This document shows positions 7,365 to 18,889 of a DNA stretch of 40,587 nucleotides, piece after piece. Made by a program: the position numbers and the translations under genes. The notes under the pieces are model-generated. The model was not told where the DNA came from. It ran no database searches and saw nothing but the letters and a program-made list of their open reading frames with translations. Where the stretch lies: positions 1-40,587 of the forward strand of contig UROM01000003.1 of the NCBI GenBank assembly GCA_900549455.1. Direction: 5' to 3'. This DNA is from an uncultured Collinsella sp. (lineage in GTDB: Bacteria > Actinomycetota > Coriobacteriia > Coriobacteriales > Coriobacteriaceae). Numbering within the stretch: position 1 is the first letter of the stretch; each line of letters opens with the position of its first letter.

Positions 7365-9809
7365 CTAGAACAGACTGCTCGAGCGGGACAGGTAAACCCG
7401 CTTGATCGTCGAAACAACAACAAGATACAACACGCTCAGCAGTGCAACGATGCCCAGATACCACATGGGCAGCGTGACAAGGCCGAGCAGTTGCGCGGCA
7501 GGACTCAGCGCGAGAAGGGCCGAGGCGATAAGCATGGTGGCGACCATTATCACGAGCGGACGACACGGCCGGTCCCCGTCGCGAACGTTCCGCGCTCGCA
7601 AGACGAGGAGCACGAGCGATTCGGTCCAAGCGCACTCCAGTAACCATCCGGTCTGGAAGGTCGCGATAAAGGCCGCCTGGCCCGCAGCACTCAACGTGAC
7701 AAAGGACCCACCGCACACCGCGGGGCAAACGCCCAGGAGTAAAATGGCAAACGTGATGATGTCAAACGCCGAACTCGCGAAGCCAAAGTGAAGCATAAAG
7801 CTGCCGAGGCCCTTGCCCGACCATGCCTTGGGACGGGCGATCTCCGCATCGTCGACGTTATCCCACGAGAGCGCCAGGCAGGTGGCGTCATAGCACAGGT
7901 TGAGCAAAAGCAGCTGAGCGGCGGTTGCCGGCAAAAACGGCAGGAAGATACTCGAGGCGGCAACCGAGCAGATATTGCCAAAGTTGGAACTCGACGCGAT
8001 GCGAATGTACTTGGAAGCGTTGGCGAACGAAGTCCTGCCTTCGCTGACGCCCTCGGCGACCACGCCCAGGTCGCGCTCGAGCAGTACCAGATCGGCAACC
8101 TTTTTGGATTCCGCTGCCGCCGAGTCCACAACGATGCCGACATCTGCCGACGTAAGCGCCGGCACATCGTTCACACCATCGCCGATATAGCCGACCGTAT
8201 GGCCAGAGAGTCGAATGAGACTGACAACATGAGCCTTTTGCGCGGGCGTGAGCTCGGCAAACACACGAGTACGCCCCACGCGAACAAGCGCCTCGGACTC
8301 CTCCATGGCATCGAGCATGCTGCCGGTGATAACGCTATCGGCAGGAATGCCCAGGCGCGAACAGGTTGACCGGGCAACCGAAGCCGAGTCGCCAGTAAGC
8401 ACGCGCACCTCAACGGAAAGGTCGGACAGCGCGCGCACGGCGGCGCGAGCGCTTGCCTTGGGCCGATCGAAAAAGCCCAAAAAGCCGCAGAGCACCAGGT
8501 CACCCCAGTCCGAAGACGTTGTGCTGTAGGCAACGGCGAGGACCTTGATGCCGTCGGCACGCATGTCCTCGGCAACCTCATAGGCGCTCTGGCGGCCCGC
8601 GGCGTCCATGGGGACGAGTTCCCCTTTAAAGTTGGCCCAGGCACAACGAGCGCAAACACTCTCGACCTCGCCCTTTACGATGGTCAAGTGATTGCCAGGG
8701 CGAGTCTGCAGCCCCAGGCAACCAAGCGCCCCAGGCATGGCATCGAGCTTAACACCCGAAGCCTTGGTGACGTGGTCGAAAGGATCAGATGCGTGCAGGG
8801 TAAATGCGCCTGCGAGGTCTTTGGCGGCGAGACGCAACTCGGGCGCGGCGCACGCGTCGGCAATGGCCCGGTTGAGCTGGTTGGCGGCCGCCCCCTGGCT
8901 CGTACTCTCCAAATACGCCAGGTTGAGCGTTTGCTCGCTTTCGTTGCCCAGGATATCGGTATAGTACTCGAGCACCGCGGCGTCCTCGGTGAGCGTGCCC
9001 GTCTTGTCCACGCACACCACGTCCATGGAGCCCAGTGATTCCATGGCGTCAACGTTTTTAACAATGACCTGTTTGTTCTTAAGGCGATGCGCGCTGCCCG
9101 AAAGGCACACGCTTGTGACGACTGGCAGCATCTCGGGGACCAGGCCAACGGCCGTGCCCAGGGCAAACAGCAGGGCCTGCGGCCAGTCGCCCAGCACAAA
9201 ACCTCGAATCATAATGACAAACGGCAGCACGATGAGCATGCACCTCACCAGGGCGGCACAGATGCTCCTGGCACCAGCGCCAAACTGCGTGCCTAGCCGA
9301 GCGCGCCGCGGCGATGTGGGCGGCTCCTCGGAAACGCGAGCGTGAACGGTTGCCGAAGCCTTTCCGTCAATGATGGTCGTTCCAGCACGGACGGCCTCCC
9401 CTTCTCGCTTGACGGTCTGACCGCTCTCGCCCGTAAGCGACGATTCGGAGACAAGGATGTGGTCGCCCTTGGCAAGGACCGCATCGACCGGGCAGAGCAT
9501 ACCGGCATACAGGCGAATCACATCGCCAGGCACGAGCTGGTCGGAATCGACTTGAATCCAGCAAGCGTCGACACGTTTCCAAACGGCCGCATGGTTCGCC
9601 TTAAACATGTGCCGGTCGAAGCTGCGCTTGGCTTCGTTTTCGTAGAACAGGCGCACCAGGCCGCCGACCAGCCACATCAAAAACAGCACGGCAGGTGCGA
9701 ACACTCCTGTCTGGCCTTGCGCCTGCGGTACGACGTCGACCAAAAAGGCCAAGCCGGCAAGTGCAAGCAGCAGCGACGAAAACGGATTAAAGAACGATTT
9801 TTTAATCAT
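7365..9809 (-). CDS. Second MgtA-like P-type ATPase, N-terminally short
   Basis: 814 residues. Core motifs match the MgtA family: LTGES (125-129), VGLVPEMLP (221-229), DKTGT with D268, GDGVNDVPA, SSNFGNICS and AAQLLLLNLCYD. D268 comes exactly 100 residues earlier than in the 922-residue paralogue because the N-terminal cytosolic extension is missing: the protein opens straight into the first membrane segment (MIKKSFFNPFSSLLLALAGL). AGAAAGAGG lies just ahead of the ATG at 9809, so this short form is likely genuine. Family residues around the motifs differ from the first copy (IGISVDTAVD is VGIVVDSAAA here), so its ion may differ. Followed at once by the orphan winged-helix gene; divergent from the 10166 gene. 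Confidence 0.88.
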   Translation of the reverse strand: MIKKSFFNPFSSLLLALAGLAFLVDVVPQAQGQTGVFAPAVLFLMWLVGGLVRLFYENEAKRSFDRHMFKANHAAVWKRVDACWIQVDSDQLVPGDVIRLYAGMLCPVDAVLAKGDHILVSESSLTGESGQTVKREGEAVRAGTTIIDGKASATVHARVSEEPPTSPRRARLGTQFGAGARSICAALVRCMLIVLPFVIMIRGFVLGDWPQALLFALGTAVGLVPEMLPVVTSVCLSGSAHRLKNKQVIVKNVDAMESLGSMDVVCVDKTGTLTEDAAVLEYYTDILGNESEQTLNLAYLESTSQGAAANQLNRAIADACAAPELRLAAKDLAGAFTLHASDPFDHVTKASGVKLDAMPGALGCLGLQTRPGNHLTIVKGEVESVCARCAWANFKGELVPMDAAGRQSAYEVAEDMRADGIKVLAVAYSTTSSDWGDLVLCGFLGFFDRPKASARAAVRALSDLSVEVRVLTGDSASVARSTCSRLGIPADSVITGSMLDAMEESEALVRVGRTRVFAELTPAQKAHVVSLIRLSGHTVGYIGDGVNDVPALTSADVGIVVDSAAAESKKVADLVLLERDLGVVAEGVSEGRTSFANASKYIRIASSSNFGNICSVAASSIFLPFLPATAAQLLLLNLCYDATCLALSWDNVDDAEIARPKAWSGKGLGSFMLHFGFASSAFDIITFAILLLGVCPAVCGGSFVTLSAAGQAAFIATFQTGWLLECAWTESLVLLVLRARNVRDGDRPCRPLVIMVATMLIASALLALSPAAQLLGLVTLPMWYLGIVALLSVLYLVVVSTIKRVYLSRSSSLF

Positions 9810-9889
9810 CGAAGCCTCTTTCTAGCATGGCTTCGATTGTATCCGAGGCGTATACCAGCATCCCCGCCCCAGACCTTGCGACTTCCTTG

Positions 9890-10109
9890 CTTTTACGCGT
9901 GACAAAGTTTTGCTATTGCTCACTTGCGCCGCACTTGGGATGCAGGGTAAACAGTGAAGGAGCTGCAGAGCAGGCCTACGCTCCAGTTGCCGCTCAAAAA
10001 CGCCGTGACCACGTCGCAGATATCCTTGCTCGCGCTCATCTTGGTTGGGGACATCGGCCTTCTGCTCATTGCGGTGAGTATCTTGCTCTATGCTCTTATC
10101 CAACGCTAG
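9890..10109 (+). pseudogene. Decayed duplicate of part of the downstream membrane-protein gene, with a possible 51-codon ORF
   Basis: The stretch at about 9909-9957 aligns base for base, with one 1-nt gap, to about 10376-10425 in the next gene. The changes are mainly synonymous: it encodes FCYCSLAP, then after a -1 shift GMQGKQ and a TGA, against FCYCTLAPRFGMRGKQW in the intact gene. A GTG overlapping that stop (GTGA at 9954) opens a 51-codon frame to 10109 that ends in one hydrophobic helix (ISLLALILVGDIGLLLIAVSI). This may be the decayed C-terminal part or a small membrane protein in its own right. It fills most of the 356 bp between the two neighbouring genes. Confidence 0.45.
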
Positions 10110-10165
10110 CCCAGACTGACGCGCCCCGCGCGCCGCAACGACCGCCACGACACCAAGGACCGGCA

Positions 10166-11299
10166 ATGGCTACACTTTCCGAACAAGAACGCAAGCGCAT
10201 CCGGCGATACTGCATCTACCCCAAGATTGCCGGTGCGGCGCTTGCCATGGCATTCGTGCTGCCATTTTTGATCATTCCCTTCGAAATGATTGACGACATC
10301 GTCTTTCATCACGAAGGCTTCCAAGAGACGGGTATGATGACCGCCCTGGTGCTCACCGCCATCGAGCTCGTCATATTCTGCTACTGCACGCTCGCGCCAC
10401 GCTTTGGTATGCGCGGCAAGCAGTGGAAGAAAATGCAGCGCCGACTCGTCGTCGAGCAGACCGAGAAAGACCGCTCGGCACAAATCGCAGGCGTTGTCGG
10501 TACGCAGGCCGCCGCGCGCTTACTCAAGAACAGCAACAACGAGACCGCACGCAATCTGGGCAGCGCGGCAGAAGTCGCCGCTGCCGTAGGCGCCGTTGCC
10601 ACCGCAGCAGACGTGCTTACCGAGAGCTTCGCTAACGCAAAGGCCATGGCGGAGGCCTGCGGCTTGCCTATCCCCCGTGCAAAAAAGTGGATCATCGCGC
10701 TTGTGGCGCTACCCCTCGCAATCGTATGCGGTGCCTATATCCCGCAGCTGGCGCAGGGAAACACCGAGATGCAGGAGAACGCCGCGGCCGCGGCCGAGCA
10801 GATCGCCATCGCCCGCAAGACGTTAGAGCCCGCATGCGAGTACGTGTCTGCCGATGACCCTTACGAGCAATATCAAGATTACGGCTATCACGTCCGCGGC
10901 TACTTGCACGACGGCGACTCCGATACCCAGAAGACCTATACGTACCTGGATTTCGACAACAAGGGAACGCTCAAGGAAGTGAGTTACGTAGCAGAAATCG
11001 ACCCCGATGCGAGCCTTGAGGACAACCTCGCCCGCATCGAGCTCGACTTTGACGAGCTTTCCTCTGTCGTCCAAACCGCAGACGTCAAGACCGTGAGCCC
11101 CGAGCTCCTAGCACCGCAAAAGCTCCCCGAAGAGTTTAGGCAGGCTTTCTTGAACGGTTCGCTCTACGAGAGAATCTCCATCAGGACGAGCGACGACCCC
11201 GTCAAAGCGTATTACTCGTTTGACACGGATCCCGAGGACGAGTTTGACGAGTACACCCATCCAAGCATCCGTATCACGTTGATGGGTAAAACGAGCTAG
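10166..11299 (+). CDS. Hypothetical membrane protein
   Basis: 377 residues from the ATG at 10166, with AAGGAC 7 nt upstream; the frame is open further upstream only across the decayed duplicate. Two N-terminal membrane spans (about 18-38 and 55-72), a cytosolic middle rich in Ala with helix-forming repeats (about 85-165), a third span (IIALVALPLAIVCGAYI, about 175-192) and an acidic extracytoplasmic domain of about 180 residues with YVSADDPYEQYQDYGYHVRGYLHDGD. No family recognised. It is divergent from the second MgtA-like ATPase. A partial copy of its 5' region lies just upstream, which suggests past tandem duplication. Confidence 0.75.
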   Translation: MATLSEQERKRIRRYCIYPKIAGAALAMAFVLPFLIIPFEMIDDIVFHHEGFQETGMMTALVLTAIELVIFCYCTLAPRFGMRGKQWKKMQRRLVVEQTEKDRSAQIAGVVGTQAAARLLKNSNNETARNLGSAAEVAAAVGAVATAADVLTESFANAKAMAEACGLPIPRAKKWIIALVALPLAIVCGAYIPQLAQGNTEMQENAAAAAEQIAIARKTLEPACEYVSADDPYEQYQDYGYHVRGYLHDGDSDTQKTYTYLDFDNKGTLKEVSYVAEIDPDASLEDNLARIELDFDELSSVVQTADVKTVSPELLAPQKLPEEFRQAFLNGSLYERISIRTSDDPVKAYYSFDTDPEDEFDEYTHPSIRITLMGKTS

Positions 11300-11327
11300 G
11301 CGCAGGAGGGGGGCTGCCCCTTCCCCC

Positions 11328-11357
11328 ATGTGGCAAAGGGACAGCCCCTTTGTCACA

Positions 11358-11358
<1 letters not shown>
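11328..11358. repeat. Second copy of the TGTGACAAAGGGAC-type palindrome
   Basis: Left arm ATGTGGCAAAGGG (11328-11340) and right arm CCCCTTTGTCACAT (11345-11358) pair with one mismatch. It is closely related to the palindrome at 3562-3594. It sits between the 3' ends of the convergent 10166 gene and the ABC transporter gene and touches the ABC stop codon, so it probably terminates both. Confidence 0.75.
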
Positions 11359-14612
<3,254 letters not shown>

Positions 14613-14766
14613 GGACGGCAACCTCTCCCACGCGGGCGCACTTGCCCGCTCTCCCCCGCCGTTCGTATTCGACGCGTTTGTCCTACTCTATCCCCATTTT
14701 TTGCCGGAGCCAGTGAGGAATGTAACGAACCGCGCCAAAAAACGAACGGGATGGCGCCCAAAAGAA

Positions 14767-14788
14767 GAGGTCCCGAGCGGGACCTCTA
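14767..14788. terminator. Intrinsic terminator after the tlpA-like gene
   Basis: A compact hairpin of AGAGGTCCC against GGGACCTCT with a 4-nt loop. On the minus strand the stem is followed by TCTTTTGGG, so it suits the end of the redox operon whose last gene stops at 14867. The 245 bp between the operon and the ABC gene hold this hairpin and otherwise only the ABC upstream region. Confidence 0.7.
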
Positions 14789-14866
14789 TATGGTGGAGCT
14801 TATCTTGAAAGGTAGCGGACTACTTCGCACAGCGGCGCACGATTCTCGCTATGCTTTACGCGTTTT

Positions 14867-15838
14867 TTACTGCTCGCTATTCGCAATCGCCTGGTCGATA
14901 AGCTTGTCGAGTGCTGCGCGCTGCTCGGCGGAGCTGATGGCTCCCACAATTGGATCCCCTACGATGTTGCCATTCTGATCGATGACATACGTTGTCGGGA
15001 ACGAGAACAGATTTGACGTAAACTTACCGGCCTCACTATCCGACTTGAACCAGACATTCTTATATGTCACGCCCTTCTTGCTCAGCACGTCCTTGGCGTC
15101 TGCAATCTCGCCCTTGTTGCCATCGAGCGTAAAGGAATTGACGCCCACGACCTGGCCGCCCTTCTTGGCAAGCTCCTGATTCAGTTTCTCAAGATCGCCC
15201 AGCTCGCCCACGCACGGCTTACAAGTGGTGAACCAGAAGTTCATGACGGTGACCTTGTTCTTAGAGAACAGCTCGTCGCTGTTCACGTCGTTGCCATCCA
15301 GGTCCTTGCCCGTAAAGCTGGGGAACTTCGTCGCCTCGCTCGAAGCATTGGCACCAGCCGTCATGCCAGCGGTCGAAGCGTCGACGCTCTCGCCTGCACT
15401 CGGCGTGCTTCCACAGCCGGGGAACTCCTTCTCCAGGCTCTCGAGCTTGTCCTCGATCTCCTTAATCTGCTGTGCACCGGCCTTGAGTGTCTTAAGCTCA
15501 TCCGCCGTGAACTCATCCTTGGCGCCGTCGATGGTCTTGAGCAGAAAATCGCCGTAATTGCTGCCATCCTCAATCATTGCCGAGTCTTTATTTGCCGCAT
15601 TGAATACCTTTTCCCACAGCGCGTTATCACTCGAAAAGATATCGTTCTCCTTCTGCATGAGCTTCGCATACAGCTCGGCGGCCTCGTCGGCATTGGCCGG
15701 CTTCTGCGCAGTGAGTTCTGCAATCTTAGGATCGGAGCTCGCAGATTCGCTCGCATTGCCACCAGGCGCCGAACATGCCACAAGGCACAAGGCCAATACC
15801 GGCACCATAAACAGGGCCGCAATCTTAGAAAGCTTCAT
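14867..15838 (-). CDS. TlpA/ResA-like thioredoxin-fold lipoprotein
   Basis: 323 residues from the ATG at 15838, 6 nt after GGAGGA; the ATG at 15844 touches the ribosome site. A lipoprotein signal peptide ends in LVAC (C22). Residues 30-140 are a charged helical region unlike thioredoxin, followed by a Ser/Ala-rich linker. The thioredoxin domain (about 171-322) has FWFTTCKPC with C206 and C209 as redox pair and the cis-proline loop FPTTYVID. It is predicted to be an extracytoplasmic thiol-disulfide oxidoreductase tethered to the membrane. It is the last gene of an operon with the CXXC micro-protein and the membrane ferredoxin, 29 bp after the latter. Confidence 0.88.
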   Translation of the reverse strand: MKLSKIAALFMVPVLALCLVACSAPGGNASESASSDPKIAELTAQKPANADEAAELYAKLMQKENDIFSSDNALWEKVFNAANKDSAMIEDGSNYGDFLLKTIDGAKDEFTADELKTLKAGAQQIKEIEDKLESLEKEFPGCGSTPSAGESVDASTAGMTAGANASSEATKFPSFTGKDLDGNDVNSDELFSKNKVTVMNFWFTTCKPCVGELGDLEKLNQELAKKGGQVVGVNSFTLDGNKGEIADAKDVLSKKGVTYKNVWFKSDSEAGKFTSNLFSFPTTYVIDQNGNIVGDPIVGAISSAEQRAALDKLIDQAIANSEQ

Positions 15839-15867
15839 AGTCATTCCTCCGTTTTGTCGAAGCTTGT

Positions 15868-16770
15868 TTACTTTTTATCGGCGGTCAAGGGGAGCTTTTC
15901 CGCCGACACATCCAGGCCATAGCGATAGCTGATGGCATCGACGGGACAGGCCCCGATGCACTTTCCGCACCGGATGCATTCGGCATGATTGGGCGCGCGG
16001 ACCACATCAACGTCCATCTGACAAACCTTTGAGCACTTGCCGCACGAGACGCATTTGCATGCATCGACCCGGATCCCCAATAGGGACACCTTATTCATGA
16101 GCGCATAGAATGCGCCGAGCGGACAAATCCATTTGCAGAAGGGGCGGTAGAACAAAACGCTCAGCACTACCACGGCAATGAGAACGGCAAGTTTCCAAGT
16201 AAAGAGATGTCCCAACGCAGATCGAATGCCGGCATTAGCAATGGCCAGCGGAATGGCGCCCTCGAGCACGCCCTGCGGACAGATGTACTTACAAAAGAAC
16301 GGATCGCCCATCCCCACGTCGTTAACCACCAAGACGGGCAGCAATACCACAGCAAACAGCAGCACAACGTATTTGATATACGTAAGCGCCTTGAGCCTTT
16401 TTGTCGAAAGCTTTTTGCCGGGGATCTTGTGCAGCAGCTCCTGCAGCCAGCCAAACGGGCACAGAAAGCCGCATACAAAGCGTCCCAGCAGCACGCCGAG
16501 CAAAATGAGCGTACCGGTGACGTAGTAAGAAAAGTTGAACTTGGATGAACCTACCACCGCCTGGAACGACCCGATGGGGCACGCACCCGATGCCGCGGGG
16601 CACGAATAGCAATTAAGTCCAGGTACGCAGACGGTTTTTCCCGCGCCCTGATAGATGCCGCCTTTGGCAAAGTTTGGCAGGTGAATGTTGGTAATAAGTG
16701 TTGCCGCCGCCTGAATGAATCCGCGAAATCGGGCCAAAACATGCGACGCAGTGTTTTCTCTTTTATCCAA
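15868..16770 (-). CDS. Membrane-bound 4Fe-4S protein (NapH/CcoG-like)
   Basis: 300 residues from a TTG at 16770 that overlaps the stop of the upstream micro-gene (TTGGATAA), with GGAG about 10 nt upstream. Order: an N-terminal Cys cluster CVPGLNCYSCPAASGACP, spans flanking FLCPFG, YICPQG and WICPLG boxes as in NapH/MauN/CcoG proteins, then two C-terminal ferredoxin clusters (CVSCGKCSKVC and CIRCGKCIGACPVDA). It likely carries electrons across or along the membrane to the TlpA-like lipoprotein; the electron donor is unknown. The long open frame upstream of the TTG lies in the micro-gene region and is not needed. Confidence 0.88.
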   Translation of the reverse strand: MDKRENTASHVLARFRGFIQAAATLITNIHLPNFAKGGIYQGAGKTVCVPGLNCYSCPAASGACPIGSFQAVVGSSKFNFSYYVTGTLILLGVLLGRFVCGFLCPFGWLQELLHKIPGKKLSTKRLKALTYIKYVVLLFAVVLLPVLVVNDVGMGDPFFCKYICPQGVLEGAIPLAIANAGIRSALGHLFTWKLAVLIAVVVLSVLFYRPFCKWICPLGAFYALMNKVSLLGIRVDACKCVSCGKCSKVCQMDVDVVRAPNHAECIRCGKCIGACPVDAISYRYGLDVSAEKLPLTADKK

Positions 16771-16909
16771 TTCCGATACACTCCAAGCACAGCCTAATCG
16801 CTTTGGCCAGCACGGCATCCGCCTCGCCACGCATAACACCAAAGCACACCATGGCAATTCCGACGATCAACAAAGCGACCTGTACCACGGGTTTTACCGC
16901 TTTGAACAA
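16763..16909 (-). CDS. CD1871A-family CXXC micro-protein
   Basis: 48 residues: a short basic N-terminus, one hydrophobic helix (VALLIVGIAMVCFGVMRGE) and the C-terminal block KAIRLCLECIGIG with C41 and C44. This is the shape of the small CD1871A-type CXXC proteins often found beside 4Fe-4S membrane proteins and TlpA-like proteins in anaerobes. AAAGGAG lies 8 nt before the TTG at 16909; a GTG overlapping the ribosome site is unlikely. Its stop overlaps the start of the next gene by 8 nt, so translation is probably coupled. The role, probably redox or membrane assembly, is inferred from neighbours. Confidence 0.8.
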   Translation of the reverse strand: MFKAVKPVVQVALLIVGIAMVCFGVMRGEADAVLAKAIRLCLECIGIG

Positions 16910-16930
16910 CCCAACCACTCCTTTCGTTAC

Positions 16931-16958
16931 GTGACCATTGGACCATATCGACTATAAA
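16931..16958 (+). promoter_or_regulatory. Candidate promoter of the two-component operon
   Basis: TATAAA at 16953-16958 with GTGACC at 16931-16936, 16-bp spacer. It lies in the 90-bp gap between the divergent redox operon and the response-regulator gene, about 42 nt upstream of the latter. The -35 box is weak. Confidence 0.4.
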
Positions 16959-16999
16959 ATCCGTGTTAAGCGCGATTTGGAATGTGCAAGGAGACTGTT

Positions 17000-17674
17000 A
17001 TGCGTATTTTGATCGTCGAGGACGAGCGGGCGCTGTGTGATGCAATCGCGCGCAGCTTGCGAAACTTGGCGTACAGCGTCGACTGCTGTCACGACGGACA
17101 GGAGGCGCTCGACTTACTGAACGTTGAGGCCTTCGACCTCGTGGTACTCGACCTCAACGTTCCCCGTATCGACGGCATGACCGTACTCAGGGAACTTAGG
17201 AAAATTGACTGCGAGACTAAGGTACTGATTCTGTCCGCACGTGGCGAAGTATCCGATAAAGTCGCCGGACTCGATGCCGGCGCCAACGATTACCTCACCA
17301 AGCCGTTTCATCTGGACGAGCTTGCGGCAAGGATTCGCAGCCTTACCCTAAGACGCTTTACACAAAGCGACATAGTTTTAACCTGCGGAAAGCTCAGCTT
17401 TGACACCAAGGCGCGCATCGCTTCCGTGGACAGCGAGGCCTTATCTCTTACACGCAAGGAAACGGGAATCTTGGAATACCTGATGCTTAATCAGGGGCGA
17501 CCGGTAAGCCAAGAGGAGCTTATAGAGCACGTTTGGGATAGCAGCGTGAACAGCTTTAGCAACGCAACCCGCGTTCACATCTCGTCGCTCCGCAAAAAGC
17601 TACGCAGCGCTTTGAGATACGACCCGATTCGCAATCGGATTGGAGAGGGCTACGTTATGGAGGATAGCGAATGA
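17000..17674 (+). CDS. OmpR-family response regulator
   Basis: 224 residues from the ATG at 17000, with CAAGGAG 6 nt upstream; an in-frame ATG at 16982 lies before the ribosome site. The receiver domain has the acidic pair E7/D8, phospho-acceptor D51 (LVVLDLNVP), the conserved Ser79 and K101 (DYLTKPF). The C-terminal winged helix has LSLTRKETGILEYLMLNQGR, ATRVHISSLRKKL and IRNRIGEGYVM. It is followed with an ATGA overlap by its kinase gene. Being divergent from the CXXC/ferredoxin/TlpA operon across 90 bp, it is likely to control that operon. Confidence 0.93.
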   Translation: MRILIVEDERALCDAIARSLRNLAYSVDCCHDGQEALDLLNVEAFDLVVLDLNVPRIDGMTVLRELRKIDCETKVLILSARGEVSDKVAGLDAGANDYLTKPFHLDELAARIRSLTLRRFTQSDIVLTCGKLSFDTKARIASVDSEALSLTRKETGILEYLMLNQGRPVSQEELIEHVWDSSVNSFSNATRVHISSLRKKLRSALRYDPIRNRIGEGYVMEDSE

Positions 17675-18822
17675 AAAGGCTTTCGCTGCAATGGCGCATA
17701 ACGATTATGACGGCACTGCTCACGTGTGCAGCATGCGTGCTGACGAACTGCCTGGTCGGCTATACGGGCATGCGCTACATGGATGCTATCGGCAGCGACA
17801 TCTCGGCCCTTAGCGCAGCCGGCGTAGATGCACCTCAGGCGTTTGACCCAACGAAGGGGAGCCTCGATGACGAGGTCACGATCGTCGTAAACGACGCACA
17901 GGAGTCTTTTGGCACGACAGCCTGGTACATCACGGCTGGAGTCACACTCCTTGGCGGCGTGCTGGCATACTTTGTGAGCGGCCGTGCACTCAAACCGCTA
18001 CGGGCTTTTGCAGCCCAGGTTGAGCGTGTGCAGCCTGACAACCTAAGTGAAATCAGACTCAGTGAAGACGTGCCCACCGAGCTACAACGATGCAGCGCCT
18101 CTTTCAACGACATGATCGCCCGTCTTGGCGAAGGGTTCTCTGCACAGCGTCAGTTTACCGGCAACGCCGCACACGAGCTGCGCACTCCGCTCGCCCTTAT
18201 GCAAGCACAGATTGAACTATTCATCTCCGAGCACTCCGGTTTGCAACCCGAAACAGCCGAGCTGCTCGACCTGCTACAAGAACAAACCGAACGGATGTCG
18301 CGAATGACCAAGGTATTGCTCGAGATGAGTGAGCTTCGCAGCGTTCCTTGCGAGGACGATGTTGAACTTGGCCCCTTGTCCGAAGAGGTCCTCACCGACC
18401 TTGCGCCACTTGCCGAAAATAAGGGCATAGCCCTCAATTGTGCTGGAGACGCTTTAGTAACCGGGAGCGACACGCTCCTCTATCGGCTGGTGTTTAACCT
18501 GGTCGAAAATGCCATCCGTTACAGCCGCCCCGACTCGACTGTCAACGTCTCCATCTGCGACAACGACAGCCACGTGTTCCTGCGAGTCGAGGACCAGGGC
18601 CCGGGAATACCCAAACAGTACCGTGAGAGCATCTTCCAACCATTCTTTCGCCTGGATAAATCCCGCAGCAGAGCATACGGCGGCGCAGGACTCGGGCTAG
18701 CGCTTGTTTGGGAGATTGCAGCGCTTCACGGTGGCGCTGTAGAGGTCGAAACAAGTTCCGAGAACGGGACTACCATGCTCGTAAGCCTTCCAAAACGATC
18801 CGCAGCGTTAACCGAACAGTAA
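17671..18822 (+). CDS. Sensor histidine kinase
   Basis: 383 residues. Two membrane spans (about 9-31 and 84-103) enclose a short 50-residue outer sensor loop. Then come HAMP-like sequence (RALKPLRAFAAQVERV), the dimerisation/phospho-acceptor box NAAHELRTPLALM with H168, the N-box NLVENAIRYS, the G1 box VEDQGPGIP, an FxRxD-type F-box (FFRLDKSRS) and G2 GGAGLGLALV. This is an EnvZ/CpxA-class architecture that phosphorylates the regulator encoded just upstream (4-bp overlap). The signal is unknown; the neighbouring redox operon suggests envelope redox state. Confidence 0.92.
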   Translation: MKRLSLQWRITIMTALLTCAACVLTNCLVGYTGMRYMDAIGSDISALSAAGVDAPQAFDPTKGSLDDEVTIVVNDAQESFGTTAWYITAGVTLLGGVLAYFVSGRALKPLRAFAAQVERVQPDNLSEIRLSEDVPTELQRCSASFNDMIARLGEGFSAQRQFTGNAAHELRTPLALMQAQIELFISEHSGLQPETAELLDLLQEQTERMSRMTKVLLEMSELRSVPCEDDVELGPLSEEVLTDLAPLAENKGIALNCAGDALVTGSDTLLYRLVFNLVENAIRYSRPDSTVNVSICDNDSHVFLRVEDQGPGIPKQYRESIFQPFFRLDKSRSRAYGGAGLGLALVWEIAALHGGAVEVETSSENGTTMLVSLPKRSAALTEQ

Positions 18823-18889
18823 AACGAAAGGGGTCCCGAGCAACAGGAGTACAATTGCTGCATTGTTGCCACCTGATGGGAGATGGAAG

